Shown: one piece after another, positions 53,009 to 61,481 of the stretch | Numbering within the stretch: the first letter of the stretch is position 1 | Layout: every line of letters starts with the position of its first letter | Program-made: the position numbers and the translations under genes | DNA from: AG1 sp035559775 | Lineage (GTDB): Archaea > Thermoproteota > Thermoprotei_A > Sulfolobales > AG1 | Length of the DNA: 64,000 nt | Reading direction: 5' to 3' | NCBI GenBank assembly: GCA_035559775.1 | Contig: DATMAU010000043.1 | Span: forward strand, 1-64,000 | Notes under the pieces: model-generated | Told to the model about the DNA's origin: nothing | Seen by the model: only the letters and a program-made list of their open reading frames with translations | Database searches by the model: none

Positions 53009-54059
53009 AATAACAATAGATCATCTCTATAAGGGTTATCTAGAATGGCCTGAGAAGATCTCCGAGGCTTTGAGGACGCAGCCAAAGAATTGTCAGGAAC
53101 GTGATGAGAGGGGGGAGGGGCTCCTAATAGCGGGGATAGGTGGTTCAGGAGCTCCTGGAAGGATCCTCGAATCCCTCTCGATCGTGAGGGGTTCTCCCCC
53201 ACATGTGTGGAGCATTAGCTCGGCAAATCTAGATCCGAGGATCTCTTCGAAAAACATCCCTGCGGTATGTGTAAGCTATTCTGGAACAACGCTGGAGACT
53301 ATAAAGATCCTAGAGGATCTATTATCTATGAAGAGACTAGTAGGTGTTGTTACTAGTGACGGACCTATGCTAAAAATAGCTGAGAGAGAATCACTACCAG
53401 TATTCATGCTAAACCAAGGATCTCTACCAAGGGTGGAGCTACCATCAATGCTCGTTGGTATTGATAAGATCTCTAGATGCGTTGGAGCTAGCCTAAACAT
53501 AGAGAGGGATCTTGTTGAGGCAAGGGATATCCTCGGCAGAGAGAGGAGATCTATAGAGGATCTAGGTCTCGAGATAGCCTCAAAAATAGGCGAGGCATCA
53601 TCCCATGGAAAGAGGATCTCTATAGCTGCTACACGCCCTTACTACCCCATAATCCACAGAATACGCTCCGAGCTCAGTGAGAACGCTGCAATACCCTCAG
53701 AGCCTCTCGAAATGCCTGAGACGGGTCATAACCAGATTGCATCTCTAAGAAGCGGTAGGGGCTCTCTTGTTATACACATAGTAGACCAGGATCTAGGCGA
53801 GGATCTAGCCCTGAGAGGCTATTTCAAAAAACTCTCAGAGAAATACCCAGAGATCGAGATCCTGGAAATAAACCCCCCAGGAGACACTGGGTATCTCCTG
53901 AAAACCCTATATATAGCTATGGTCTTTGGGATCGCGTCAGCGGCTCTTGGAAAGGAGAGGAACATCGATCCTGAGTATATAGATGAAATGAGGCTCTTCA
54001 GAGATCATATGTATGGCTATTACTCATCACTCCTCAGGAGGTTTATTAGTAGTTTCTGA
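52998..54059 (+). CDS. Bifunctional phosphoglucose/phosphomannose isomerase
   Basis: A crenarchaeal-type PGI/PMI of about 353 residues interconverting glucose 6-P, mannose 6-P and fructose 6-P. It has two SIS domains: GIGGSGAPGRILES (near residue 48), VSYSGTTLETIKILEDLL (near 93), LPSMLVGIDKISRCVG, and AATRPYYPIIHRIRSELSEN with EMPETGHNQIASL, in which Glu and His are the catalytic residues of the family. GTG 52998 is preferred: GGGTGA lies 5 bases upstream. It overlaps the small membrane protein gene. Confidence 0.92.
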   Translation: MRRRITIDHLYKGYLEWPEKISEALRTQPKNCQERDERGEGLLIAGIGGSGAPGRILESLSIVRGSPPHVWSISSANLDPRISSKNIPAVCVSYSGTTLETIKILEDLLSMKRLVGVVTSDGPMLKIAERESLPVFMLNQGSLPRVELPSMLVGIDKISRCVGASLNIERDLVEARDILGRERRSIEDLGLEIASKIGEASSHGKRISIAATRPYYPIIHRIRSELSENAAIPSEPLEMPETGHNQIASLRSGRGSLVIHIVDQDLGEDLALRGYFKKLSEKYPEIEILEINPPGDTGYLLKTLYIAMVFGIASAALGKERNIDPEYIDEMRLFRDHMYGYYSSLLRRFISSF

Positions 54060-54324
54060 TAGCTATTAGCTCCAGGACTTCCCTCTAAAAGGTAATAAGG
54101 GAAAATTTCGAAATCACGGCTTATTGTTATAAAGCCTAGGCGATAATAGAAACTCATTCCATTGGGTTTAAAAATATTTATAAACTCGACTTGAGATTGC
54201 TTTTCTTTTTGGTATTCATATTTATAATTTTTAATTAAAATTGTTTCAGCTATGATTTGATCTCTATTTGATTCTAGATAGTGATGAGAGCGCGCTCTAA
54301 GGCCTCTAGACACATACTATTAAT
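54060..54324. other. Non-coding, very A+T-rich spacer
   Basis: 265 bases after the isomerase gene, strongly A+T-rich between 54170 and 54250, with no gene. It ends where copy 3 of the dispersed element begins. Confidence 0.4.
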
Positions 54325-54546
54325 CGTTTGTCCCTGGATGTTCATTCCAATCATCTTTTTATTCATGGCCACATCAGGGATTTCCACCTCAACCCGCAGG
54401 ATCTCTAACCCTACGGGGTCATGGGCGGCCGTCGAGCCAAACGGCACGTGACTCCCATCTAGCTTTGCCCCAGATGGCTTGGAGCACCGCTCCCATCACC
54501 ACTTGGGCCTGTGTAGGAGACCCACACTATTGGGTTAAAAATAAAC
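54325..54546 (-). mobile_element. Dispersed omega-RNA-like mini-element, copy 3
   Basis: Begins CGTTTGTCCCTGGATG like the treZ copy and follows it closely through GTCATGGGCGGCCGTCGAGC, CTCCCATCTAGCT, GGCTTGGAGCACCGCTCCCAT and the hairpin E equivalent GTGT...ACAC (about 54511-54527). Hairpins A, B and C have one to three mismatches each. The other end (AAAGAAAACAGC) is missing. A TATA-like GTTTATTTTTAAC on the minus strand (54534-54546) sits at the right distance from hairpin E. The decayed frame reads LDGSHVPFGSTAAHDP. It fills the gap before the secreted-protein remnant. Confidence 0.65.
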
Positions 54547-54582
54547 AATAGATCTCTATTAATAGGGCAGAAATCCCTATAT

Positions 54583-55143
54583 CTAGTTAAACCTAAAGTA
54601 TATGCCTGCTGGTACGTTGAAGGATGCTCCCTCGGCAGATATGGATAGCTGGAATGTTGAGGCGAATGTCACGGCTACGGTGCATGCTGCACCCCCGGTT
54701 TGGAGGCCTAGGGCTGCGCATATGCATAGAGCTGCTATCGCGCCCGCTGGAACGCCTATTTCGAAGTCGTGTCTGCATTTGTCAAAATAGCTGAAGATCT
54801 GTTCTAGTGCTACATACTCGCCCGGATCTAGGTCTCCATCTTCTAGGAATGTGCCAGGTATGGAGAGTTGGGTCTCGTTGGTGCCGCTGAAGAGCATATT
54901 CATAAGCTCGCTATGGAGCAGCCCCCAGTTCGCGCCTCCCAGAATTGTCGAACCGCTGGTTATCATATCCCCTATCACGTTCTCAACATCATCCCCGATA
55001 TACTCCTCAGTAACACAATAAACCATATAAACTTCATACACCCTATAGACCGGTCTAGCCCATATCCACATCCATCCACTTTCCCGCCCACTCCCAGGAG
55101 GCTCTGCTCTAATAGATTTAGTGTAATAATATGTTGATCCTCC
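54583..55143 (-). pseudogene. Distal part of a secreted/membrane protein gene, separated by an in-frame TGA
   Basis: This frame is continuous with the 310-codon gene at 55144-56076: after its TGA (55144-55146) the same frame stays open for 187 codons, reading GGSTYYYTKSIRAEPPGSGR onward. The first ATG is at 55071, without a ribosome binding site. The C-terminal stretch VPAGAIAALCICAALGLQTG is hydrophobic and the protein ends SFNVPAGIYFRFN. Most simply, one gene of about 497 codons has suffered a nonsense mutation (CGA to TGA would restore Arg). Readthrough is possible but not supported by anything seen here. Confidence 0.65.
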
Positions 55144-56076
55144 TCACGTGAACCCATTACCCTTCCACAGTGTAACGCTTGGCCACTCACCTTTCTTTAT
55201 AAACTCAAGTATCTTACCTGAAGTGAATGTCAGGTAAACACCTACATTCTCACCCCGTATGCCTATGTTAATGTATGCATAGACCGAAGCGCTAACCGGA
55301 TGTATATTCTCAGCTATTAGTACTGGTGTTTTTATGTATGTGCGCCCATTATAGTCCCAGAAGTATTCGGCCAGTAGCTTCGATTTTAGATCCTCCGGCT
55401 TGATCTCGGCTACAAGCTCTCGGTATAGGTAGGCTGGGCAGCCGTCTAGCCATATCTTCTCAATCTTAGACCTTGAGCTCTCGAAGATGTTTGTATAGCT
55501 GTGTTCAACGCTTATCTTAACAGGCTTTTTAGACCCCCTCAGTAGTGTTATATCTATAACGACGGCCTTGCCCCTAGCGACCTCCGAGGGTTTATATGAT
55601 ATTGAGTCATAAGCCTCGAAGATAATCTCCCTCGATGTGTTGTTGAATATGAATAGCCTTATTACCAGCCCTGAGTATGTTTGCTCAGGATCCCCACCCC
55701 TAGACCTATATACCGAAACCCACCCCTTGGCTATTTCCTGGAACTCGCTGGACTGGATATAGACCTCCCTCCTAGCCTTTATAGTATCTCTGAATAGGGG
55801 CACAAGATCATCAGCCCACTTGAAGCCCGGGGGTGTTATGGCGCTAACCTCGAGATACATTAGCACCTCTGGTCTATCGAGTATGGATGTCACGTCCAAG
55901 AGCGTCTTATTATCCTTATCAACATCGTAGAGTGTTAATATGAGCTTAATCCCGGGGCCTGCTCTGAACACGTCTACTAAGCCATAGTATAGGGTTAATC
56001 CCGAACCAACCAGCAGTATGGCTAAGATGACCAGGATCAGAGGGCGCTTTCTTAAACCACCCAGCAAGCCGCCCAC
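55144..56076 (-). CDS. Secreted/membrane-anchored protein of unknown function, N-terminal part
   Basis: A 310-residue frame starting MGGLLGGLRKRPLILVILAI: a basic N-terminus and one hydrophobic helix (residues ~12-34), followed by a roughly 275-residue extracellular beta-rich domain (IKLILTLYDVDKDNKTLLDV; VIRLFIFNNTSREIIFEAYD; YINIGIRGENVGVYLTFTSG). It ends in a TGA after KGNGFT, but the frame continues beyond it (see the distal part). No family is recognised. The type II signal-anchor and beta-rich nature suggest a cell-surface role. Confidence 0.7.
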   Translation of the reverse strand: MGGLLGGLRKRPLILVILAILLVGSGLTLYYGLVDVFRAGPGIKLILTLYDVDKDNKTLLDVTSILDRPEVLMYLEVSAITPPGFKWADDLVPLFRDTIKARREVYIQSSEFQEIAKGWVSVYRSRGGDPEQTYSGLVIRLFIFNNTSREIIFEAYDSISYKPSEVARGKAVVIDITLLRGSKKPVKISVEHSYTNIFESSRSKIEKIWLDGCPAYLYRELVAEIKPEDLKSKLLAEYFWDYNGRTYIKTPVLIAENIHPVSASVYAYINIGIRGENVGVYLTFTSGKILEFIKKGEWPSVTLWKGNGFT

Positions 56077-56336
56077 ACATACTCTCGGGTGAGAAATACT
56101 TATAGATTTTACTGCTTAGTAGATCTGCGTAGGCTTACAAAATTCTATAAACCTGTAAGCCTCGTCACTGAATCTCTATAGCCCCTAGCAGGCTCACCCT
56201 ATATGGGGCTGAATGGCGCTCTTGACATAGCTTAACCTCAACCCTACGCCCATTCTCAGGAAACCCCGTGAGCGAGCGCCATATTCCCAATTCTTAAGGG
56301 CTGTTAAAGCTCTACCGGGCATAGCATGATCTCAGC
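56077..56336. other. Upstream region of the surface-protein gene
   Basis: 260 bases with no gene. The promoter of the surface-protein gene should lie here; AATACTTATAGATTTT near 56096-56111 is TATA-like. Confidence 0.35.
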
Positions 56337-56475
56337 CATTTACCCCTGCTGGATATTCATTAATGTTTTTCATATCCAGGGACTCCAACCTCATCCACAG
56401 TGGTTTCCCCATCTTTATAGGTTTATGGGCTAAGGTCGAGCAAAACAGCATGTAGCTCCCATCTAGGTTGAGTCC
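56337..56475 (-). mobile_element. Dispersed omega-RNA-like mini-element, copy 4 (degraded)
   Basis: Recognisable by CTGGATATTCATT followed by ATATCCAGGGACTCCAACCT (the hairpin A half-sites), GTCGAGCAAAACAGCA and CTCCCATCTAG. The minus-strand frame reads LNLDGSYMLFCSTLAHKP, a divergent form of LDGSxVPFGSTAAHDP. Hairpins B and D are lost. Together with copy 5 it forms an inverted pair. Confidence 0.5.
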
Positions 56476-56520
56476 TTTAGCTTGAAGCGATGCTTTACCC
56501 AGGAGATGATCCCTTAATAA

Positions 56521-56630
56521 ACAGGAGCCAAGCATGTTTGGCTCGACCTTAGCAGAAATTTCCTCACCCTGCAGATTCAGCGGAGATCTGTGCATCCATG
56601 AAAAGCAAAATGAGCGTCTGGGGACAAACG
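56521..56630 (+). mobile_element. Dispersed omega-RNA-like mini-element, copy 5 (3' fragment, inverted)
   Basis: The only copy in plus orientation. It carries GAGCCAAGCATGTTTGGCTC (a perfect 7-bp form of hairpin C, GAGCCAA/TTGGCTC), TCGACCTTAGC, and the terminal block CTGGGGACAAACG ending at 56630, equivalent to CCAGGGACAAACG of the treZ copy. It lies back-to-back with copy 4, with which it shares inverted GCTAAGGTCGAGC sequences. Confidence 0.5.
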
Positions 56631-56669
56631 GTTATATTGGTTAGGCGTGAATCCTACGAGGAGAAACCC

Positions 56670-57719
56670 TTAATATATTTTATAGTATTTATTTATCAAT
56701 CTTTTAATAGAGTCTGCTATATTGATATGCTCTTTTCTAGCCCTCTTAACCATTGCCTCAAGATTTCTTACATCGCCTCCTAGGAGACCGTGGACAAATT
56801 CTGGGAAACCTTCGTAGAGCCCTGATCCATATCCTCCTTCTAGTATTATTAGAACCCCTGATATTGATGGGGTTTTTTCTAAGAGATGCTTGATCCTTGA
56901 TCCAAGCCATCCGTATAGATCGCTGCTGAGCTTCACGTAACCCATCATCTCTCCCTCGTGGGCGTCGAACCCGGCTGATATTATGAGTGCTCTTGGTTTG
57001 AAGAAGCTTAGGGCTGGTTCGACAAGCTCTAGCCATGCGTATATATACTCAGGATCCCTGCTTCCAGCTATGAGGGGTATGTTGATCTTTGTCCCTGTCG
57101 CTTCGCCAGATCCTATATCTATATACCAGCCGGTGCCTGGATAGATGTTGGAGTCATGGAGATCTATATGTATTACTCTGGGATCCTCCCAGAAGATCTC
57201 CTGGGTACCGTTCCCATGGTGTATATCTATATCCACTATAGCTACTGGTTCGAAGCCCATGTTAGTAAGCCTGAGGGCTGCTAGAGCAGCATTGTTAAAT
57301 AAACAGAACCCTTGGGTAGGTGCTCCTAAAGCGCTCCCAGATCTTCCAGCATGGTGCCCCGGCGGTCTTGGGAGCGTTATCTCTAGCCTAGAGCCTGAGG
57401 CTATGTTCTCAGCGGCATCTATAGATCCTGATACAGCCTCGATCGCTACGTGGAAGCTATGTTCTGTAACGTATGTATCGCTATCTATATACCTCTTACT
57501 CCTTGATAACCTCTCGATCAGGGCAACATACTCGGGGTCGTGGGCTGAGTATAAAACCTCCTTTGGCCTTGTCGTGGGTCTCTTAATAATCGTCTCAAAA
57601 CCTCTCCTAGATAGGCCTCTCAGTATAATATCGATCCTCTCGGGCCTTTCGGGATGCTGATCAAAGGGTCTGTGGAGAGCATGGCTACTCGGTATTATCA
57701 CCTCGATCCTCCTAGCCAT
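56670..57719 (-). CDS. Histone-deacetylase-family protein (class II/AcuC-like amidohydrolase)
   Basis: A 349-residue zinc deacetylase. It shows HPERPERIDIILRGL, LPRPPGHHAGRSGS with the catalytic His pair near residue 120, VDIDIHHGNGTQEIFWED with the zinc Asp-His, HIDLHDSNIYPGTG, ISAGFDAHEGEMMG with the second zinc Asp, and LEGGYGSGLYEGF. Length and motifs are full. In archaea such enzymes may deacetylate acetyl-lysine proteins (for example chromatin proteins), acetoin-pathway enzymes or acetylpolyamines; sequence does not decide. Its start lies about 120 bases from that of the divergent lysine-methyltransferase-like gene. Confidence 0.92.
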   Translation of the reverse strand: MARRIEVIIPSSHALHRPFDQHPERPERIDIILRGLSRRGFETIIKRPTTRPKEVLYSAHDPEYVALIERLSRSKRYIDSDTYVTEHSFHVAIEAVSGSIDAAENIASGSRLEITLPRPPGHHAGRSGSALGAPTQGFCLFNNAALAALRLTNMGFEPVAIVDIDIHHGNGTQEIFWEDPRVIHIDLHDSNIYPGTGWYIDIGSGEATGTKINIPLIAGSRDPEYIYAWLELVEPALSFFKPRALIISAGFDAHEGEMMGYVKLSSDLYGWLGSRIKHLLEKTPSISGVLIILEGGYGSGLYEGFPEFVHGLLGGDVRNLEAMVKRARKEHINIADSIKRLINKYYKIY

Positions 57720-57836
57720 AAGCCCCGGGAAAAATACCGCTGTAGAGATAAAAGCTGGAAAAGCTTAGATCATTTGATAGTTATGTGGATAAAGATTATT
57801 AGCCGCAGATATTCTCTCTACTTGAGGGGGGAAGGC

Positions 57837-58328
57837 TTGGTAAGCTATTACGAGGGTATAAGGGTTCCCTGGGTCCCTACGAGGGAGGAGTTCATCGAGC
57901 AGGCACTAGATCTGGCGAACGTGGGTAAAGGAGATATTCTATACGACCTTGGATGCGGGGATGGAAGGATAGTGATAGCCGCGGCGAAGAGGGGAGCTAG
58001 AGCTGTATGTGTTGAGCTAAACCCAGAGCTTATTAAAAGAGCTATGACTAATGCCCAAGTCGAGGGTGTGGAGCACATGATAAGGTTTGTGAGGGACGAT
58101 ATATTCAGAGTAGATCTCTCCGATGCGACGGTTGTTTATATGTATCTCCTCAGAAGCGTTAACGACCTCCTGAAACCAAAACTCAAGGCAGAGCTTAAGA
58201 AGGGTACGAGGATAATCAGCCTTGACTTCGAAATCTCCGGGTGGAAAGAAGTTAAAACCATGAGGGTATCGTCACCAGCCAGGATAGGGACATATTATCT
58301 CTACGTAATAGGCTTAAGCGATGTATAA
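57837..58328 (+). CDS. aKMT-like protein lysine methyltransferase
   Basis: A class I SAM methyltransferase of about 163 residues, close in length and pattern to the Sulfolobus lysine methyltransferase aKMT. IRVPWVPTREEFIEQALDLA corresponds to the family's VPxVPT opening. Motif I is ILYDLGCGDGRIVIAAAKRG, motif II VCVELNPELIKRAM, then DATVVYMYLLRSVNDLLKPK, LKKGTRIISLDFEISGWKEV and YYLYVIGL. The known homologue methylates chromatin protein Cren7 and many others. I choose the TTG at 57837 (GAGGGGGGAAGG upstream); ATG 57783 would add 18 residues lacking family similarity. Confidence 0.82.
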   Translation: MVSYYEGIRVPWVPTREEFIEQALDLANVGKGDILYDLGCGDGRIVIAAAKRGARAVCVELNPELIKRAMTNAQVEGVEHMIRFVRDDIFRVDLSDATVVYMYLLRSVNDLLKPKLKAELKKGTRIISLDFEISGWKEVKTMRVSSPARIGTYYLYVIGLSDV

Positions 58329-58514
58329 CTAAGGATCGCCTTAACAAAACCCGGATCTCGTGCCTAAGCATACTTAGGCTGTAAACTTAAGCTATGATTA
58401 GTCACATTAATCCCCTCCCACTAGATCCTTACTGCTTCATAGAAATCTCTACAATCTACTATAGGAGCACGCCTCCGTCTATGTCGTAATAATCCTCTCT
58501 ACCAAGCCCGCATA

Positions 58515-58524
58515 TTTATATAAG
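58515..58524 (+). promoter_or_regulatory. TATA box of the nucleotide-sugar dehydrogenase-like gene
   Basis: TTTATATAAG centred about 25 bases before a predicted start of transcription near 58545. The GGGGAG at 58548-58553 then serves the GTG at 58561 with 7 bases' spacing, which is why I prefer that start over the TTG at 58546. Confidence 0.5.
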
Positions 58525-58560
58525 AATACGGGCTCTATACTCGCTTTGGGGAGCTTGGCG

Positions 58561-59970
58561 GTGAAGATCTATTTTGCGGATCTTCAGGAAGCGGCTAGGC
58601 TTGCTAGGGAGAGGAGGGTGGTGTTCTCAGTATATGGCTTAGGCTATGTTGGTGCTACTGTGGCAGCTGTGCTTGTATCGAGGGGTTTTAGGGTTATTGG
58701 CTATGACGAGAATAGGGAGAGGCTTAAAGAGATAGAGAGGGGCTCTATAAGGCATATTGATAGCATGGTTAGGGATTTGATAGCTAAGGGTTATAGAGAG
58801 GGTTTGCTAGAGCTGAGCTACGATGGTATCGAGGCTTCTAGGAGGAGCGATGTTAAAATGATCAACGTGCCCCTTAGCTGGGGATCCAGGGGACCTGTAT
58901 TCACAGCAGTGGATAAGGCTGTTGAGACCATAGCTACGGGGCTATCTGCTGGAGATATAGTTGTTCTTGAAACAACAGTGCCTCCAGGGACTACTGCGAC
59001 GAGGGTCAGGAGGATCCTTGAGGATCTATCCGGCATGGTCTGTGGAAAGGACTTCGGGCTCTCATACAGCCCCCAGAGGATTAGTGTTGAGAGGGCTTTC
59101 GAGGATCTTTCTAGCAGGTATCCAAAGATCATAGGGGGTGTTGATCAGAAGAGCCCAAAGATCCTCGAGATCCTGTTCAAAGAAATCTATGGAGGCGTTA
59201 TAATGATGAGCAGCTCAACAGCAGCAGAGTTCGAGAAGATCGCTGAGGGTATATATAGGGATACAAATATAGCAATAGCAAACGAGCTTGCAAGAGCTGC
59301 AAGAAAGCTTGGGGTAGATATGTGGGAGGTTATAAGGGTCTCCAAAACAAACCCCTATATAGATATCCATAACCCTGGAAGCGGTGTTGGGGGTGTCTCC
59401 CTCCCATACCAGCCATACCTGCTTGCCTGGAGCATTGGTGAGGACTGGGTCTGGAATTCGGTTATGATTAGGGCTAGGAGGGTTAATGAGGATCAGCCGA
59501 ACTATGTGGCAGGGATCCTTATTGAGGAGCTCGAATCCCTCGGGATCAATGTGAGAGAAGCTAGGATCGCGATTCTAGGACTAGCTTATAAGGGTGATGT
59601 TGATGATGATAGAAACTCACCAGCATATGGGGTGGTAGAGTATCTTGTTAGGAGGGGTGTTAGAGAAATAGTGATCCACGATCCTTATGTGAAGAGCTGG
59701 AATAAGAAGACAGATTTTACTGTAAGGCTTACTAGCAATCTTGAAGAAGCCTTGAAGGGGGCTGATGGCGTGGTGGTGGTGACAGATCATAGTGCTTATA
59801 AAGGACTCAAGGTTGACATGATCGCTAGGCTTAGTGGGAAGGATAGGATCGTTATAGTCGATTCCAGGAAGATCCTAAGCATAGACCCCAGGAGCAGTGG
59901 TTTACAGGGCTCTGGGATTAGATGTGTATATGCAACGCCAGGATCGCCTTCTATCTCTATATTTTTATAA
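58561..59970 (+). CDS. UDP-sugar dehydrogenase-like protein (WecC/UGDH family) without the catalytic cysteine
   Basis: A protein of about 469 residues with the three-domain fold of nucleotide-sugar dehydrogenases: FSVYGLGYVGATVAAVLVSR (NAD loop), VLETTVPPGTTATRVRRIL, PQRISVERAFEDL, IIGGVDQKSPKI, SSTAAEFEKIAEGIYRDTNI (the Lys is kept; the usual Asn of ENxxR is Gly), and a C-terminal domain with ILGLAYKGDVDDDRNSPA and VIHDPYV. The active-site loop, normally GVGGHCIPVDPYFL, is GVGGVSLPYQPYLL: the Cys is Ser, the His is Val and the Asp is Gln. A conventional two-step oxidation through a thioester seems impossible, so it may do something else, or be inactive. No sugar-pathway gene is adjacent. Confidence 0.85.
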   Translation: MKIYFADLQEAARLARERRVVFSVYGLGYVGATVAAVLVSRGFRVIGYDENRERLKEIERGSIRHIDSMVRDLIAKGYREGLLELSYDGIEASRRSDVKMINVPLSWGSRGPVFTAVDKAVETIATGLSAGDIVVLETTVPPGTTATRVRRILEDLSGMVCGKDFGLSYSPQRISVERAFEDLSSRYPKIIGGVDQKSPKILEILFKEIYGGVIMMSSSTAAEFEKIAEGIYRDTNIAIANELARAARKLGVDMWEVIRVSKTNPYIDIHNPGSGVGGVSLPYQPYLLAWSIGEDWVWNSVMIRARRVNEDQPNYVAGILIEELESLGINVREARIAILGLAYKGDVDDDRNSPAYGVVEYLVRRGVREIVIHDPYVKSWNKKTDFTVRLTSNLEEALKGADGVVVVTDHSAYKGLKVDMIARLSGKDRIVIVDSRKILSIDPRSSGLQGSGIRCVYATPGSPSISIFL

Positions 59971-59972
59971 AG

Positions 59973-61412
59973 CTATGTGGATATGCATTTAAGCAGCTCC
60001 TCAACCTCAGCGCTAGCTTCGTTAAGTATCTTATCTCTCTCCTCAGCTCCTCCCCCTCCATATATGATCCTCTCGTCACCAGGGATTACTACCTGCTCCT
60101 TAGATCCTTTTGAGGCGCTTGTAAGAGCATACCATGAAGGAAAAGGATCTGTGAGCATGTCTTTGTAAAGCTCTCTATAGCTTCCTATAAAGAGGGGTCT
60201 CATCGTAACCATGTTCACACACCTAGCAAGCTCGTAGGGTTTATTAGACGCCCTCTCCTCAAGCCTCCTGAAGAGCTCGTAGGGAATCCTTGCCTTTAGA
60301 TCCTTGAGGAGGTGATCAGCACCAACACCCCTAGGATCTAGGTCTAACAGTATCCCCAGAATCTCTTTCCCCAATATGGATGGAAAGCCTCTATAGCCCT
60401 CCCTAACATCGAGATCTGTGTGGTATATTGGGTAGAGATCCTGGAGGTTATGGATCGTTATAGTAGGTATCCCCCGCATCCATAGTGAGGGAGCGTCTGT
60501 ATATGGGTGTCCATAGCCCTCTAGCTCTATATCTAGGGCTAGTCTCCCAAAGATCCTATACGCATGGTCTGGCGATGTATAAGAGATCCTTAAGGGAAGC
60601 CTGTGAGCTGTATCTATCACCAACCCGATCAATATGTTACTAACATCTATGTTCGTTGCATAGGATCTAGACCCGTATCCCCAGTACCAAGCAGGCATCC
60701 CCGGATCCCCGATCTCCTCTGCTGTGAAGCTCACCAGCCTTATCTCATGCCTAGGCGATCTAAGCTTCCTGCTATGCAGGGCTATTTGGAGAAGTGCCTC
60801 TACACCAATAGTATTATCCCTATAGCTATCGAACCATCTATCATGATGTGCAGACACAAGTATAGATCCTTCGCTCCTGCCTGGTATTATAGCCTCCACA
60901 TTAGATCCCCTCGACATCCTGACCCTCGTCGCAACACTGATCGATACTTTCTTACCAACACCCCTCCTGACCAGGGGGACGGCGTCTTCGAGCCTTATAT
61001 GGACAGAGGGTATAGGTGCTGGGGATCTAACCCTCAACCCATAGCTCCAAACCCCAGAGACAACTATCTTCCTATACCTCGAGGGGTAGTGGTCATAGAA
61101 TATAACAGCCCTTGCACCTCTCTCAACAGCCTCATTATATATGTTCCAGATATTATCGGGAAAGCTTGTTGTCGGCGCTATTAAAACCTTATCGCTACAG
61201 GAGCCTATATCGCTTGTCAAGACACCCTCTATAAACCCTCCGGGCGTTGGGGGTATTGGGACGCATTTGATATTATCAACATAGCATTCACCGTGCTCCC
61301 ATAAAGCCACATCGATATCCTGAGACCTGGTCTCTAGACCTATCTTTTCGAAAACACCCTTGATCCTCTCAACATCTGCTCTCTCCCTCTCACTCCCAGC
61401 CAGTGCATCCAC
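59973..61412 (-). CDS. M28-family aminopeptidase-like protein with PA-type insert
   Basis: A 479-residue protein. The zinc ligands of family M28 are visible: ILVSAHHDRWFDSYRDNTIG with the His and the bridging Asp, and RLVSFTAEEIGDPGMPAWYW with the catalytic Glu pair. TITIHNLQDLYPIYHTDLDV gives a further His. The N-terminal half, with KVLIAPTTSFPDNIW, resembles a protease-associated domain. No signal peptide is seen, so it may be cytoplasmic. Convergent with the dehydrogenase-like gene (2 bases apart). Substrate unknown. Confidence 0.8.
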   Translation of the reverse strand: MDALAGSERERADVERIKGVFEKIGLETRSQDIDVALWEHGECYVDNIKCVPIPPTPGGFIEGVLTSDIGSCSDKVLIAPTTSFPDNIWNIYNEAVERGARAVIFYDHYPSRYRKIVVSGVWSYGLRVRSPAPIPSVHIRLEDAVPLVRRGVGKKVSISVATRVRMSRGSNVEAIIPGRSEGSILVSAHHDRWFDSYRDNTIGVEALLQIALHSRKLRSPRHEIRLVSFTAEEIGDPGMPAWYWGYGSRSYATNIDVSNILIGLVIDTAHRLPLRISYTSPDHAYRIFGRLALDIELEGYGHPYTDAPSLWMRGIPTITIHNLQDLYPIYHTDLDVREGYRGFPSILGKEILGILLDLDPRGVGADHLLKDLKARIPYELFRRLEERASNKPYELARCVNMVTMRPLFIGSYRELYKDMLTDPFPSWYALTSASKGSKEQVVIPGDERIIYGGGGAEERDKILNEASAEVEELLKCIST

Positions 61413-61481
61413 TCAGCACACCCAAGAGGTACTTACACGAGGTTCTTTAACACATCGTGCTATTCTTATGCTTGATGTTAG

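Noticed and set aside
55144..55146. TGA as selenocysteine or pyrrolysine codon in the surface protein
   Set aside because: Pyrrolysine uses TAG, selenocysteine is not known from crenarchaea, no SECIS-like element was apparent, and the surrounding residues are not a redox site. A nonsense change is simpler.
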